Positions 51,095 through 62,723 are shown, numbered from the stretch's first letter. The stretch is DNA of 64,000 nt from Coralloluteibacterium stylophorae (GCF_018122625.2 NZ_JAGQFT020000001.1:434001-498000); one strand, 5' to 3'. A program made the numbers and translations. The notes: generated from the sequence alone by a model not told the origin.

Positions 51095-52219
51095 TCAGCG
51101 GGCCTCCATCATCGAAACGAACTTGTCGAACATGCCGGCCACGTCCTGCGGTCCGGGGCTGGCCTCGGGATGGCCCTGGAAGCCGAACGCGGGCGCATCG
51201 GTGAGCGCGATGCCCTGGTTGGTGTCGTCGAACAGCGAGCGGTGGGTGACGCGCACGTTGGCCGGCAGCGTCGCCTCGTCGACCGCGAAGCCGTGGTTCT
51301 GGCTGGTGATCATCACCCGCCCGGTGTCGAGGTCGATCACCGGATGGTTGGCGCCGTGGTGGCCGTGCTTCATCTTCACCGTCTTCGCGCCGGCGGCGAG
51401 CGCCAGGAGCTGGTGGCCGAGGCAGATGCCGAAGGTCGGGATCTGCTTCGCCAGCAGCTCGCGGATCGCGGCGATGGCGTAGTCGCAGGGCTCCGGATCG
51501 CCCGGGCCGTTGGCCAGGAAGATGCCGTCCGGATCCAGCGCCAGCGCCTCGGCGGCAGAGGTCTGCGGCGGCAGCACGGTGATGCGGCAGCCGCGCTCGG
51601 CGAGCATGCGCAGGATGTTGGTCTTGACCCCGTAGTCGAAGGCGACGACGTGGAAGCGGCGGTCGCTCCGGGCGAACGTGCCGGCGTCGAGGTCGAGGCG
51701 GCCCTCGCTCCACTCGTAGCGCTCGCGCACGCCGACCTCCTTCGCCAGGTCCATGCCCTTCAGGCCCGGGAACTTGCGCGCGGCCTCGACCGCGGCGTCG
51801 GCGTCGACGTCGTCGCCGGCCACCAGGCAGCCGTTCTGCGCGCCGGTGGAGCGCAGCAGGCGGGTCAGGCGGCGGGTGTCGATGTCGGCGATGGCGACGG
51901 TGTCGTTCTTCGCCAGCCACGCCGGCAGCGAGAGCTGGCTGCGCCAGTTCGACGGCCGCCGCGGCACGTCGCGGCAGATCAGGCCCGAGGCCCAGACCTT
52001 GAACGATTCGTTGTCCTGGTCGGTGCAGCCGGTGTTGCCGATGTGCGGATAGGTCAGCGTGACCAGCTGGCGCGCATAGGAAGGGTCGGTGAGGATTTCC
52101 TGGTAGCCGGTCATGGCGGTGTTGAACACCACTTCGCCGACGCGGCTGCCGGCTGCGCCTACGGAAATGCCCTCGAACACGGTGCCGTCTTCGAGCGCAA
52201 GGAGTGCGGGTTGCGTCAC
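51095..52219 (-). CDS. carA: Carbamoyl phosphate synthase, small (glutaminase) subunit
   Basis: 374 residues from GTG at 52219 ([20 protein letters not shown]). Class I glutamine amidotransferase: nucleophile Cys in [15 protein letters not shown], His and Glu in [12 protein letters not shown]. Channels ammonia to CarB. The preceding frame is open but reads antisense-like to dapB, so the GTG with an upstream AGGCGAG is preferred. First gene of the car-greA-recJ run. Confidence 0.97.
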   Translation of the reverse strand: MTQPALLALEDGTVFEGISVGAAGSRVGEVVFNTAMTGYQEILTDPSYARQLVTLTYPHIGNTGCTDQDNESFKVWASGLICRDVPRRPSNWRSQLSLPAWLAKNDTVAIADIDTRRLTRLLRSTGAQNGCLVAGDDVDADAAVEAARKFPGLKGMDLAKEVGVRERYEWSEGRLDLDAGTFARSDRRFHVVAFDYGVKTNILRMLAERGCRITVLPPQTSAAEALALDPDGIFLANGPGDPEPCDYAIAAIRELLAKQIPTFGICLGHQLLALAAGAKTVKMKHGHHGANHPVIDLDTGRVMITSQNHGFAVDEATLPANVRVTHRSLFDDTNQGIALTDAPAFGFQGHPEASPGPQDVAGMFDKFVSMMEAR

Positions 52220-52331
52220 TGGGATCTCGCCTGGCTGGGGCCTCGCTGCGCTGCCTTCGGATACGCGCAGACCCGCGGATGCGGCAGGAGCCGATCCGGA
52301 CGGGTTGAGGTAGGGGGTGGGGCGAGCGGGA

Positions 52332-52337
52332 ATTCTA
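52332..52337 (-). promoter_or_regulatory. -10 box of the carA promoter
   Basis: TAGAAT on the minus strand, 5/6 to consensus, with CTGGCG 18 nt upstream. It predicts a leader of about 105 nt before the carA GTG. No arginine or pyrimidine operator could be identified by eye. Confidence 0.5.
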
Positions 52338-52395
52338 GCGGCCCGCCCGCTGCTGCGCCAGCATGACGGCGCGATGACGGTTGGCTGGCGGTCGG

Positions 52396-53121
52396 TCAGT
52401 CGAGGCCGGGGAACATCAGCGCCGCGAAGCCGTAGCGTCCCGGCGGCTGCTCCGCGAGGCGGGCCGCCGCCTGGATCGCGCCGAACGCGAAGATGTCGCG
52501 GCTGGTCGCCCGGTGCACGAGCTCCAGGCGCTCGCCGGTGGAGGCGAACTGCACGGTGTGCTCGCCGACGATGTCGCCCGCGCGCAGGCTGGCGTAGGCG
52601 GGCCCGCGGCCGCGCCCGGTCTCGACCGCCGCGCCCAGCAGCAGCGCGGTGCCCGAAGGCGCGTCGCGCTTGCGGGTGTGGTGGGCCTCTACGATGTCGC
52701 AGTCCCAGTCCGGCAGCGCCGCGGCCACCCGCCGCGACACCGCTTCCAGCACCGCCACGCCGAGGCTGAAGTTCGGCGCCCACAGCACCGGGATGTCGAG
52801 CGCGGCGGTGTCGAGTGCGGCCTGCTGCGCCGCCGAGATCCCCGTGGTGCCCGACACCAGCGGCACGCGCCGTTCGCGGCACAGGCGCAGCACCGCCTCG
52901 AACGGCTCCGGCAGGCTGAAGTCGATGGCCAGGTCGAAGTCCGGCGCGTCGCCGAGCGCGTCGGGAGCGAGACAGGCGGCCTCGCCGGCCGCCAGCGGCG
53001 TGCGCGCGGCCACGGCCGCCACGGCGAAGCGCGCGTCGTCGCGCAGCAGGCGCAGGATCGCCTGGCCCATGCGGCCGCTGGCCCCGTGGACGAGGAGTCG
53101 GATCGGGTCTGGATGCATCAC
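52396..53121 (-). CDS. dapB: 4-hydroxy-tetrahydrodipicolinate reductase
   Basis: 241 residues. NAD(P)H reduction step of diaminopimelate/lysine synthesis. Rossmann [30 protein letters not shown], and the catalytic [16 protein letters not shown]. Slightly short at the N-terminal domain (E. coli 273). Two adjacent ATG codons at the start. Between dnaJ and carA, same strand. Confidence 0.95.
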   Translation of the reverse strand: MMHPDPIRLLVHGASGRMGQAILRLLRDDARFAVAAVAARTPLAAGEAACLAPDALGDAPDFDLAIDFSLPEPFEAVLRLCRERRVPLVSGTTGISAAQQAALDTAALDIPVLWAPNFSLGVAVLEAVSRRVAAALPDWDCDIVEAHHTRKRDAPSGTALLLGAAVETGRGRGPAYASLRAGDIVGEHTVQFASTGERLELVHRATSRDIFAFGAIQAAARLAEQPPGRYGFAALMFPGLD

Positions 53122-53156
53122 GGCAGGATAGCCGAAGGCGCCCGCTCGCCGGCACG

Positions 53157-53181
53157 AAAAAGGGCGGCCTCGAGGCCGCCC
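53157..53181 (-). terminator. dnaJ terminator
   Basis: Minus strand GGGCGGCC-TCGA-GGCCGCCC followed by five T, 25 bp after the dnaJ stop; separates the heat-shock operon from dapB. Confidence 0.9.
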
Positions 53182-53206
53182 CTGGTCGCATCCGCCGGCA
53201 CGCGCG

Positions 53207-54334
53207 TCAGGAGCGCATGCGTTCCCAGATCGACTTCACGCCGTCGAAGAAGGTGCTGGACTTCGGCGAATGCCGGCGCGCGTGCTCGCCGGCGAAGGTC
53301 GCCTCGAATTCCTCCAGCATGCGGCGCTGCTCCGCGGTCAGGTTGACCGGGGTCTCGACCACGACCTTGCACATCAGATCGCCGGCGGCGCTGCTGCGCA
53401 CCGACTTCACGCCCTTGCCGCGCAGCCGGAACATCTTGCCGGTCTGGGTCTCGGCGGGAATGCGGATCTCGGCGCGCCCCTCCAGCGTCGGCACCGCGAT
53501 CACGGCGCCGAGCGCGGCCTGCGAGAAGCGGATCGGCACCTCGCAGTAGAGGTCGTCGCCGTCGCGCTGGAAGATCGAGTGCTCGCGCACCCGCATCTCG
53601 ACGTAGAGATCGCCCGCCGGCGCGCCCGGCGGACCGGCCTCGCCCTCGCCCGCCAGGCGGATGCGGTCGCCGGTGTCGACGCCGGCCGGGATCTTGATCT
53701 CGAGGACCTTGTCCTCCTCGACGCGGCCGTTGCCGTGGCAGCGGCGGCAGGGGTTCTTGATGACCTTGCCGCGGCCGGCGCAGGTAGGGCACGGCTGCTG
53801 CACCGAGAAGATGCCGCGCTGCATGCGCACCTGGCCGATGCCGCCGCAGGTCGCGCAGGTGTCGATCTCGCCGTCCTCGGAGCCGGACCCGCCGCAGCTC
53901 TTGCAGCCCACCAGGGTCGGCACCTCGATGGTGCGCTCGATCCCGGCGACGGCCTCCTCCAGGTCGATGTCGAGCACGTAGCGCAGGTCTGCGCCGCGCA
54001 TCGGCCCGCGCCCGCCGCGGCCACCGCCGAAGATGCTGCCGAAGATGTCGCCGAAGATGTCGCCGACGTCGCCGTAGGCGGCACCCCCGCCACCGCCGCC
54101 CATGCCGTGCTCGAAGGCGGCGTGGCCGTGCTGGTCGTACATCCGCCGCCGGTTGGCGTCGGACAGCACCTCGTAGGCTTCCTTGGCCTCCTTGAACGCG
54201 GCCTCGGCCTTGGCGTCGCCCGGATTGCGGTCCGGGTGATGCTTCATCGCCAGGCGGCGGTAGGCCTTCTTGAGTTCCTCGGCCGAGGCGCTGCGGCCGA
54301 CGCCCAGCACCTCGTAGTAGTCGCGCTTGCTCAT
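53207..54334 (-). CDS. dnaJ: Chaperone DnaJ
   Basis: 375 residues. J domain with HPD ([10 protein letters not shown]), Gly/Phe linker, four zinc repeats ([32 protein letters not shown]) and C-terminal substrate domains. Stimulates DnaK ATPase. ATG at 54334 ([13 protein letters not shown]) is preferred to one four codons upstream. Confidence 0.97.
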   Translation of the reverse strand: MSKRDYYEVLGVGRSASAEELKKAYRRLAMKHHPDRNPGDAKAEAAFKEAKEAYEVLSDANRRRMYDQHGHAAFEHGMGGGGGGAAYGDVGDIFGDIFGSIFGGGRGGRGPMRGADLRYVLDIDLEEAVAGIERTIEVPTLVGCKSCGGSGSEDGEIDTCATCGGIGQVRMQRGIFSVQQPCPTCAGRGKVIKNPCRRCHGNGRVEEDKVLEIKIPAGVDTGDRIRLAGEGEAGPPGAPAGDLYVEMRVREHSIFQRDGDDLYCEVPIRFSQAALGAVIAVPTLEGRAEIRIPAETQTGKMFRLRGKGVKSVRSSAAGDLMCKVVVETPVNLTAEQRRMLEEFEATFAGEHARRHSPKSSTFFDGVKSIWERMRS

Positions 54335-54394
54335 CGCGGACAGCATCCCGTGCAGCGGGCCCGCCGCGTGCGGTGCGGCGGGCCGTCATACGTC

Positions 54395-54428
54395 AAAAGG
54401 GACGCGGAGCCCTGCGGCCCCGCGTCCC
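54395..54428 (-). terminator. Terminator between dnaK and dnaJ
   Basis: 9-bp stem GGGACGCGG/CCGCGTCCC with a 12-nt loop and TTTT on the minus strand, 23 bp after the dnaK stop. A second hairpin without a U-run (GGCCCGCCGC/GCGGCGGGCC, about 54357-54384) follows before dnaJ. The pair probably lowers dnaJ expression relative to dnaK. Confidence 0.7.
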
Positions 54429-54451
54429 GTGGCATCGCCAGTCGCGGGCGG

Positions 54452-56380
<1,929 letters not shown>

Positions 56381-56475
56381 GTTGTGCTCCCTCAAGATGT
56401 GGATCGCGGCCGCGCCGCGCAAAGAAGTGGACCTGACGATGTGCGTGGGCGGCCGGGCCGCCGGTCTGCCACCGG

Positions 56476-56503
56476 ATGTGGGGCCCGCGGCGCGGCGTTC
56501 AAG
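56476..56503 (-). promoter_or_regulatory. Sigma-32-like promoter of dnaK
   Basis: CTTGAA (56503-56498), 14-nt spacer, CCCCACAT (56483-56476): perfect -35 and near-perfect -10 for the heat-shock sigma factor. It gives a dnaK leader of about 88 nt. A perfect 9-bp stem (56504-56525) lies just upstream, touching the grpE stop. Confidence 0.8.
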
Positions 56504-56525
56504 CCTCGCGCGCGGCCGCGCGAGG

Positions 56526-57074
56526 TCAGGCGTCGCGCGCCACCATCACCAGCGCCGGGCGCAGCAGGCGCTCGTTCAGCACGTAGCCGCGCTGGGCCAC
56601 CTGCACGACCGTGTTCGGCGCCTGGCCCTGCCCGTCGACCATGCCGATGGCCTGGTGCTGCTGCGGGTCGAAGGTCTCGCCGGCGGGATCGACCACGGCC
56701 AGGCCGTGGTCGGCGGCGACCTTGCGCAGCTGGCGCAGGGTCAGCTCCAGGCCGTCGCGCAGCGGGCTGGCCTCGGCGGCGGAGGCGAGACCGGCCTCAA
56801 GGCTGTCGAACACCGGCAGGAGCTCCGAGAGCAGGCGCTCGTTGGCGAAGCGCCGGGCCTGCTCGAGGTCGCGGGTCAGCCGCCGGCGCAGGTTCTCGAG
56901 CTCCGCGCGCTCGCGCAGCCCGTCCTCGCGCAGCCGCGCGAGTTCCGCCTGGGCCGCCGCCAGCGCGGCCGCCGGATCCTCGCCCGCCTCCGCCTGCGGC
57001 TCGGTCTGCGCCGCGGCCGGCTGGGCCTCGTCGTAGGGGGTCTTGGCGTGCTGGGGCGTGTCGGGTTGCTGCAT
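56526..57074 (-). CDS. grpE: Nucleotide exchange factor GrpE
   Basis: 182 residues. Long N-terminal helix (about 35-75) and C-terminal beta domain with [20 protein letters not shown], the family signature. Releases ADP from DnaK. The first 30 residues are Gln/Ala/Pro rich and likely disordered. Confidence 0.96.
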   Translation of the reverse strand: MQQPDTPQHAKTPYDEAQPAAAQTEPQAEAGEDPAAALAAAQAELARLREDGLRERAELENLRRRLTRDLEQARRFANERLLSELLPVFDSLEAGLASAAEASPLRDGLELTLRQLRKVAADHGLAVVDPAGETFDPQQHQAIGMVDGQGQAPNTVVQVAQRGYVLNERLLRPALVMVARDA

Positions 57075-57146
57075 CGGCTGCGGTCCTGATAGCTGTCGTT
57101 CGAAACGCGGGCGCGACCGGCTGCCGCGTCCCTTCCGCAGGCCGTT

Positions 57147-57172
57147 ATGCGGACGGCGCAGGCGCTTTCAAG
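57147..57172 (-). promoter_or_regulatory. Sigma-32-like promoter of grpE
   Basis: CTTGAA (57172-57167), 14-nt spacer, CCGCAT (57152-57147), 73 bp before the grpE ATG. Same spacer length as the dnaK promoter. Confidence 0.7.
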
Positions 57173-57187
57173 CCCGCCCGCGCGCCG

Positions 57188-58231
57188 TCAGGCGCCGGCG
57201 GGGCCGAGCGCGGCGCCCAGGACCTCGGCGCTGGCCTCGACGATCGGGATGACCCGGTCGTAGGCCATCCGAGTCGGCCCGATCACCCCCAGCACGCCCA
57301 GCACCTGCCCCTCCACCGCGTAGGGCGCGGTGATCACGGTGCAGGCGCCGAGCGAGGGCAGGCCCGCCTCCTCGCCGATGAACACGCGCACGCCCGGCGC
57401 GCGCTGGGTGCGCTCCAGCAGCTGCAGGATCTCGCGCTTGCGGGAGAAGGCCTCGAACAGTTCGCGCAGGCGGTCCAGGTCGGACAGGTCCTGGATGCCC
57501 ATCAGCCGCGTCTGCCCGGCGACCAGCATGTCGTCGTCGCCGCCGCCGGCGAGCGCATGCTCGGACAGCTCCACCGCCGCCGACAGGGTCCGCTCCATCT
57601 CCGACCGGGTCTGCCGCAGCTCGCGCACCAGCTGCGCGTGGATGTCGGGCAGCGTGCGCCCGGCGAAGTGGGCGTTGAGGTAGTTGGCGGTGCGCTCCAG
57701 CTCCTCGCGGGCGTAGGGCCGGCGCGTGGCGAAGACCCGGTTCTGCACCTCGTTGTCAGTGAACACCAGGATCGCCAGCACGCGGTCGCCGTCGAGCGGC
57801 ACGAAATCGATGTGCCGGAACGCGAACTGGGTTCGCTTCGGCACCGTCACCACGCCGGCGAACCGGCTCATCGCCGAGAGCAGCTCCGAGACGCTGCCCA
57901 GCACCGCCTGGGTGCCCGCCCCGGCCGCCAGGTTGGCGCGCATGCGGGCGCGCTCGCTGGCACCCAGCGGCTTGAGCTGCAGCAGGCTGTCGACGAACAC
58001 CCGGTAGCCCTGCGCCGTGGGGATGCGCCCGGCCGAGGTGTGCGGCGCCGCGACCAGGCCGACCTCCTCGAGGTCGGACATGATGTTGCGGATCGTCGCC
58101 GGGCTCACGTCGAGACCCGAGGACTCCGCCAGCGTGCGCGAGCCGACCGGCTGGCCGTCGCGGATGTACTGCCCGATCAGCGTGCGCAGCAGCTGGCGGG
58201 CGCGCGGATCGAGGATGGGCGATGCAGTCAT
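57188..58231 (-). CDS. hrcA: Heat-inducible transcription repressor HrcA
   Basis: 347 residues from ATG 58231 (a GTG five codons upstream is possible). N-terminal winged helix (LLRTLIGQYIRDGQPVGSRT; SPATIRNIMSDLEEVGL; HTSAGRIPTAQGYRVFVD) and GAF-like core (VFIGEE; ITAPYAVEGQVLGVLGVIGP). HrcA represses CIRCE-bearing operons, usually groESL. No CIRCE was found around this operon, so its targets are probably elsewhere. Confidence 0.96.
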   Translation of the reverse strand: MTASPILDPRARQLLRTLIGQYIRDGQPVGSRTLAESSGLDVSPATIRNIMSDLEEVGLVAAPHTSAGRIPTAQGYRVFVDSLLQLKPLGASERARMRANLAAGAGTQAVLGSVSELLSAMSRFAGVVTVPKRTQFAFRHIDFVPLDGDRVLAILVFTDNEVQNRVFATRRPYAREELERTANYLNAHFAGRTLPDIHAQLVRELRQTRSEMERTLSAAVELSEHALAGGGDDDMLVAGQTRLMGIQDLSDLDRLRELFEAFSRKREILQLLERTQRAPGVRVFIGEEAGLPSLGACTVITAPYAVEGQVLGVLGVIGPTRMAYDRVIPIVEASAEVLGAALGPAGA

Positions 58232-58272
58232 GGCGGGACGCGGCACCGACGGTGCGCTGGGACGTGGCGACT

Positions 58273-58301
58273 AGATAAGGGCAGCGGCCGACGCAGGCAA
58301 G
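58273..58301 (-). promoter_or_regulatory. Possible sigma-32 promoter of hrcA
   Basis: CTTGCC (58301-58296), 14-nt spacer, CCCTTATCT (58281-58273). Weaker than the grpE and dnaK versions but with the same spacing; 42 bp before the hrcA ATG. Confidence 0.5.
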
Positions 58302-58380
58302 CGCCGACGGTGTCTTATCGGCTGAGAAGCGCCCACGTACACTGCGCAGCGATCCGCACTTCCGCGACCGCCCGCAGCGC

Positions 58381-60054
58381 ATGCTCACCCGTCTCCAGCT
58401 CAAGGATTTCGCCGTCGCCAGCAGCGCCAGCGTGAGCTTCGGCGCGGGGCTCACCGTGGTCTCCGGCGAGACCGGCGCCGGCAAGTCGCTCCTGGTCGAC
58501 GCCCTGCTGCTGCTGACCGGCAGCCGCGCCGACAGCGGCATGGTCCGGCACGGGGCGGCACGCGCGGAGCTGGAGGCCGAGTTCGAGCTGGCCGACGCCC
58601 CCGCCGCCGCAGCCTGGCTGGCCGACGCGGAACTCGACGAGGACGGGCTGTGCCAGGTGCGCCGCGTGGTCCGCGCCGACGGCGGCTCGCGCGCCTGGAT
58701 CAACGGCCGTGCCGCCACCATCGCGCAGCTGGGCGAGCTCGGCGGCCTCCTGGTCGAGATCCACGGCCAGCACGAGCACCAGGCGCTGCTCTCGCGCACG
58801 CACCAGCTCGCCCTGGTCGACGGCTTCGGCGGCCACGACCGGCTGCTCTCCGCCGTGCGCGAGGCCGCACAGGAGTGGCACGCGCTGGCCCGGCGCCAGG
58901 CCGAGCTGGCGCGCGACGGCGACCCGTCGGCGCGTCTGGACTGGCTGCAGCACCAGTACGACGAACTGGAGGCCGAGGCGCTCGCGCCGGAGTCGATCGA
59001 CGAGCTCCTCGCCGCGCACCGTCGCCAAGCCAACGCCGCAGGCCTGCTGCAGGGCTGCGACCGCGCGGTCGCGCGCCTGTCCGGCGACGAAGGCTTCGCC
59101 GTCGCGCCGCTGCTGCGCCAGGCCCATGCCGAGCTCGCCCAGCTCGCCGCCGACGAGCCCGCGCTGGGCGAGGCGGTCGGCATGCTGGACGCGGCGCAGA
59201 TCCAGATCGACGAGGCCGCGGCCCTGGTCGAGCGCCTGCGCGACGGCTTCGAGCTCGACCCCGACCGCCTGCAGGAGATGGAGGCGCGCCTGACCCGGCT
59301 GCACGAACTCGGCCGCAAGCACCGCGTGCCGATCGAGGCGCTGGCCGAACGCCGCGAGACGCTCGGACACGAACTCGAGGCGCTGCGCGCCGCCGGTGCC
59401 GACGCGGCCTCCATCGCCGAGCGCATGGCCGCCGCGCAGGCGCGCTGGCGCACGGCCGCCGACGCCCTCGGCGCGGCCCGCGCGAAGACGGCGAAGCGGC
59501 TGGCGGCGCAGGTCGAGACCCTGATGCACGAACTCGGCATGGGCGGCGGCCGCTTCGAGATCGCGCTCGAGCCGAACGCCGGCGACACGCCCGATCCGCA
59601 GGGCGGCGAGCGGGCGGAACTCATGGTGTCGGCCAATCCGGGACAGCCGCCGCGCCCGCTGCGCAAGGTCGCCTCCGGCGGCGAACTGTCGCGCATCAGC
59701 CTGGCGATCGAGGTCGCGACGCTGGATGCGGACGCGGTGCCGACCATGGTCTTCGACGAGGTCGACACCGGCATCGGCGGCGCGGTCGCCGAGGTCGTGG
59801 GACAGAAGCTGCGCGCGCTCGGCGCGCGCCGGCAGGCGCTGTGCGTGACCCATCTACCGCAGGTCGCGGCGCAGGGCCACGGCCACTACCGGGTCAGCAA
59901 GGACGTCAGCGCGGGCACCACCCACAGCCAGGTCACCGCGCTGGACTCAGCGGCGCGCACCGAGGAGATCGCGCGCATGCTGGGCGGGCTCGACATCACC
60001 GAGACCACCCTCGCCCACGCCCGGCAGATGCTCGAGCGCGCGCAGGCCGCATAG
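58381..60054 (+). CDS. recN: DNA repair protein RecN
   Basis: 557 residues. SMC-like ATPase of double-strand-break repair: Walker A SGETGAGKSLLVDAL (from about 28), long coiled coil with DELEAEALAPESIDELLA, signature KVASGGELSRISLAIE, Walker B TMVFDEVDTGIGG, and the D-loop/H-loop LCVTHLPQVAAQG. Divergent from hrcA. No clear LexA box was seen upstream. Confidence 0.96.
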   Translation: MLTRLQLKDFAVASSASVSFGAGLTVVSGETGAGKSLLVDALLLLTGSRADSGMVRHGAARAELEAEFELADAPAAAAWLADAELDEDGLCQVRRVVRADGGSRAWINGRAATIAQLGELGGLLVEIHGQHEHQALLSRTHQLALVDGFGGHDRLLSAVREAAQEWHALARRQAELARDGDPSARLDWLQHQYDELEAEALAPESIDELLAAHRRQANAAGLLQGCDRAVARLSGDEGFAVAPLLRQAHAELAQLAADEPALGEAVGMLDAAQIQIDEAAALVERLRDGFELDPDRLQEMEARLTRLHELGRKHRVPIEALAERRETLGHELEALRAAGADAASIAERMAAAQARWRTAADALGAARAKTAKRLAAQVETLMHELGMGGGRFEIALEPNAGDTPDPQGGERAELMVSANPGQPPRPLRKVASGGELSRISLAIEVATLDADAVPTMVFDEVDTGIGGAVAEVVGQKLRALGARRQALCVTHLPQVAAQGHGHYRVSKDVSAGTTHSQVTALDSAARTEEIARMLGGLDITETTLAHARQMLERAQAA

Positions 60055-60066
60055 GCGGCGCGGCGG

Positions 60067-60474
60067 CTACTTCTTCTGCTTGGGACGGACGTAGAGCACC
60101 AGCGAGTGCTCCTCGAGGATGTAGCCGTGGCGGTCGGCGATCTCGCGCTGCAGGCGCTCGATCTCGTCGCTGGTGAACTCGATGACCTTGCCCGAATCGA
60201 GGTCGACCATGTGGTCGTGGTGCCCGCCGCGGTCGAGCTCGAACACGGCCTGGCCGCTTTCGAAGTTGTGCTTGAGCACCAGCCCGGCCGCCTCGAACTG
60301 GGTCAGGACCCGGTACACCGTCGCCAGGCCGATGTCCTCGCCCGCGTCCAGCAGGTTGCGGTAGACGTCCTCGGCGGTCATGTGCCGCGGGCTCGCCTCC
60401 TCCAGGAGGGACAGGATCCGGAGCCGCGGGTGCGTGACCTTCAGCCCGACCTTGCGTAGATCCTGCGATTCCAT
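60067..60474 (-). CDS. fur: Ferric uptake regulator Fur
   Basis: 135 residues from ATG 60474 (GGAGG 5 nt upstream). Winged helix with LRKVGLKVTHPRLRILSLLE and IGLATVYRVLTQFEAAGLV; metal site HHDHM. The CxxC pair of E. coli Fur (ICLDCG) reads VDLDSG here, so no structural zinc site of that type; Pseudomonas-type Fur is similar. Represses iron-uptake genes with Fe(II). Divergent from bamE. Confidence 0.96.
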   Translation of the reverse strand: MESQDLRKVGLKVTHPRLRILSLLEEASPRHMTAEDVYRNLLDAGEDIGLATVYRVLTQFEAAGLVLKHNFESGQAVFELDRGGHHDHMVDLDSGKVIEFTSDEIERLQREIADRHGYILEEHSLVLYVRPKQKK

Positions 60475-60531
60475 GAACCCTCCAACGGCAGGTGAATGTG
60501 GCTGCACCGCTGCCGGCGCGAAACGGACGCT

Positions 60532-60541
60532 AGTGTATCAT
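60532..60541. promoter_or_regulatory. Overlapping -10 boxes of fur and bamE
   Basis: Minus TACACT (60537-60532, for fur) and plus TATCAT (60536-60541, for bamE) overlap head to head, so the two promoters should compete. Overlapping fur/omlA promoters have been described in Xanthomonas. Confidence 0.55.
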
Positions 60542-60579
60542 CGCGCCCCTCTCACACGGCCTGCGAGCGACCCGCGCTG

Positions 60580-60972
60580 ATGAAGAAGATCTCGACGATG
60601 CTGCTGGCGACCAGCCTCCTGGCCGGCTGCGGAATCCTCTACCGGCAGCCGATCTACCAGGGCAACCTGCTGCAGCCGGAGAACGTCGAGCAGCTGCGCG
60701 AGGGCATGACCAAGCGCCAGGTCGGCTCGCTGCTCGGCACGCCGATGGTGAGCGATCCCTTCCACGAGTCGCGCTGGGATTACGTCGCGACGCAGCGCGA
60801 CACGCGCGTCGGCGGGCCGGAGATCAAGAACCTCACCGTCTACTTCGAGGGCGACACGGTCGCCCGCTGGGAAGGCGAGTACTTCCCGAAGCAGGACGAG
60901 GAGCTGGGGCGCAAGATGGCGCGTTTCGGCAACCTGCCGCGCGAGAAGAACCAGCGCGGCGGCGGTCGCTGA
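60580..60972 (+). CDS. bamE: Outer-membrane assembly lipoprotein BamE (OmlA/SmpA)
   Basis: 130 residues. Lipoprotein signal MKKISTMLLATSLLAGC with Cys17 as anchor; then YRQPIYQGNLLQPENVEQLR, MTKRQVGSLLGTPMVSDPFH and RWDYV, the BamE fold. Part of the BAM complex folding outer-membrane proteins. The start at 60580 is set by the signal peptide. Confidence 0.95.
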   Translation: MKKISTMLLATSLLAGCGILYRQPIYQGNLLQPENVEQLREGMTKRQVGSLLGTPMVSDPFHESRWDYVATQRDTRVGGPEIKNLTVYFEGDTVARWEGEYFPKQDEELGRKMARFGNLPREKNQRGGGR

Positions 60973-60980
60973 GCCGAGCG

Positions 60981-61292
60981 TCAGTCGTCCGCCGCGGCGC
61001 GCCGGCGCCGCGCTTCCTTGGGGTCGACCTTGAGCGGCCCCACGATTTCCACGCGGTCGCCCTCGCGCAGCCGTTGCGCCCTGCCCGCGCTGCGTCCATG
61101 GACCGCCAGCGCGGCGTCGTCCTGAAGCAGTTGCGGCGCATGCGCGGCGATAGCGGCGCGCACCTCGCGCGCGGCGCCGAGCGCGGCATCGACGTCGGCT
61201 CCGGCCTCGAGCTCCACGTGCTGCGCCCAGCTGCGGCCGTCCCAGGCGAAGACCACCTCGACCGTGAGCCGCGCCTCAGGCGACGCTGGCAT
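60981..61292 (-). CDS. rnfH: RnfH/PasI-family ubiquitin-fold protein
   Basis: 103 residues. [20 protein letters not shown] start and the typical end [20 protein letters not shown]. Small beta-grasp protein almost always next to ratA; proposed partner of it, function unsettled. Overlaps the ratA end by 17 nt. Confidence 0.9.
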   Translation of the reverse strand: MPASPEARLTVEVVFAWDGRSWAQHVELEAGADVDAALGAAREVRAAIAAHAPQLLQDDAALAVHGRSAGRAQRLREGDRVEIVGPLKVDPKEARRRRAAADD

Positions 61293-61707
61293 CGGCGGCG
61301 CGGATGAAGTCGCCGACCATGCGGTCGGCCATGGTCTTGAAGCCCACCTCCAGCGCGCGCCCGATCAGCCGGCTGCTGGTCTCGAAGTCCATGGTCAGCG
61401 AGACCTTGCAGGCCTGCTCGTCGAGCGCCTGGAACTCCCACACGCCCTGCAGGCTGCGGAACGGACCGTCGACGAGGTCGAGCTGGATGCGGCGGTCGGG
61501 CACCAGCGTGTTGCGCGTGGTGAAGCCGCTGCGGATCGCGCCCAGGCGCAGCGACAGGCGCGCGACCATGTGGTCCTCGCCGCGCTCCAGCACTTCGGCG
61601 CCTTCGCACCACGAGAAGATCCGCGGATAGGCATCGACATCGTTGACGAGCGCGTACATGCGCGCGGCGGAGTGGCGCACGAGGGCGTGGCGGTGGACGT
61701 GGCTCAT
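61276..61707 (-). CDS. ratA: START-domain protein RatA (coenzyme Q-binding)
   Basis: 143 residues. Polyketide cyclase/COQ10 type START fold: [20 protein letters not shown], then [14 protein letters not shown] and [10 protein letters not shown]. In E. coli it can block 50S-30S joining and is labelled a toxin, while homologues bind ubiquinone. ATG at 61707. Divergent from smpB. Confidence 0.92.
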   Translation of the reverse strand: MSHVHRHALVRHSAARMYALVNDVDAYPRIFSWCEGAEVLERGEDHMVARLSLRLGAIRSGFTTRNTLVPDRRIQLDLVDGPFRSLQGVWEFQALDEQACKVSLTMDFETSSRLIGRALEVGFKTMADRMVGDFIRAADASVA

Positions 61708-61767
61708 CGGGGATGTTCGCTCGCCACGCACGGCGTGCTGCGCGAGAATGGCGGCAGAGAGGAAGTC

Positions 61768-62265
61768 ATGTCGAAAAAGACCGGAAAGAATAACGGAAGC
61801 GGCGCGGGCGGAACCATCGCGCTCAACAAGCGTGCCCGCCACGAGTACCACCTCGAGGAACGCTTCGAGGCCGGGCTGGCCCTGCAGGGCTGGGAGCTGA
61901 AGGCGATCCGCGCCGGGCGCGCCAACATCGGCGAAAGCTATGCGCTGGTGCGTCAAGGCGAGATCTTCCTGTTCGGCTCGCAGATCACCCCGCTGATCTC
62001 GGCCTCGACCCACGTCGTCGCCGACGATCGCCGCAACCGCAAGCTGCTCATGCACCGCCACGAGATCGACCGCCTGGTCGGCTACGTCGAGCGCGAGGGC
62101 TACACGCTGATCCCGACCGCGCTGTACTGGAAGGCCAACCGGGTCAAGCTCGAGCTGGCGCTGGCCAAGGGCAAGCAGACCCACGACAAGCGCGCGGCGA
62201 GCAAGGAGCGCGACTGGCAGCGCGACAAGCAGCGGATCATGCGCAAGAACAACAGGGACGCCTGA
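61768..62265 (+). CDS. smpB: SsrA-binding protein SmpB
   Basis: 165 residues. Starts [20 protein letters not shown]; core [38 protein letters not shown], and a basic C-terminal tail ([17 protein letters not shown]). Brings tmRNA to stalled ribosomes. AGGA precedes the ATG; the tmRNA gene follows 104 bp later. Confidence 0.97.
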   Translation: MSKKTGKNNGSGAGGTIALNKRARHEYHLEERFEAGLALQGWELKAIRAGRANIGESYALVRQGEIFLFGSQITPLISASTHVVADDRRNRKLLMHRHEIDRLVGYVEREGYTLIPTALYWKANRVKLELALAKGKQTHDKRAASKERDWQRDKQRIMRKNNRDA

Positions 62266-62369
62266 GCCGCCGGTGCGGTGAACGGCGGACGGCGGTGGGC
62301 CTCCCGCACCTTGAATGCGCCCCGCCCGCCCCTATACTTGCCGCGATCGGATGATCGATGCGTTTTCCC

Positions 62370-62723
62370 GGGGGTGCTCTGGCTTCGACGGGGGTCGCGA
62401 AATCGTCTGGTGCATGCCGAGGGGGTGACTTTCCTCGTTAATCCAGTCGCAAACTCATAGTTGCCAACGACGACAACTACGCTCTCGCCGCTTAAGGCGT
62501 AGCCCCGAACCCACTTGTGCCCGTGCTCGTGGATGTAGGGTCATCATCACGGGATCGCCGGTGGCGGCTGCCTGTCAGCCATCGGTCAACCCAAAACAGG
62601 CTGGTTCCGCCGCGCGCTTCGCACACCGTGCTGCGTCGGGACGAGATCCAACGGTGAGCTAAGCATGTAGGACCGGAGATGGAGTGCCTTCGGACGGGGG
62701 TTCGACTCCCCCCACCTCCACCA
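62370..62723 (+). ncRNA. ssrA: tmRNA (SsrA)
   Basis: 354 nt. The 5' end GGGGGTGCTCTGGCTTCGAC pairs with the 3' end CACCTCC-ACCA to form the alanine acceptor stem. GGTTCGACTCCCCCC forms the T arm. The tag frame encodes ANDDNYALAA after the resume codon at 62463. Rescues stalled ribosomes with SmpB; tagged proteins go to ClpXP/ClpAP. The CCA end is encoded. Confidence 0.97.
62463..62495 (+). other. tmRNA proteolysis tag reading frame
   Basis: Ten codons GCC to GCT then TAA, giving ANDDNYALAA (E. coli ANDENYALAA); preceded by CATAGTT, the usual resume-codon context. Confidence 0.95.

Noticed and set aside
57075..58380. CIRCE operator near hrcA-grpE
   Set aside because: No TTAGCACTC-N9-GAGTGCTAA-like repeat was seen in the gaps on either strand.
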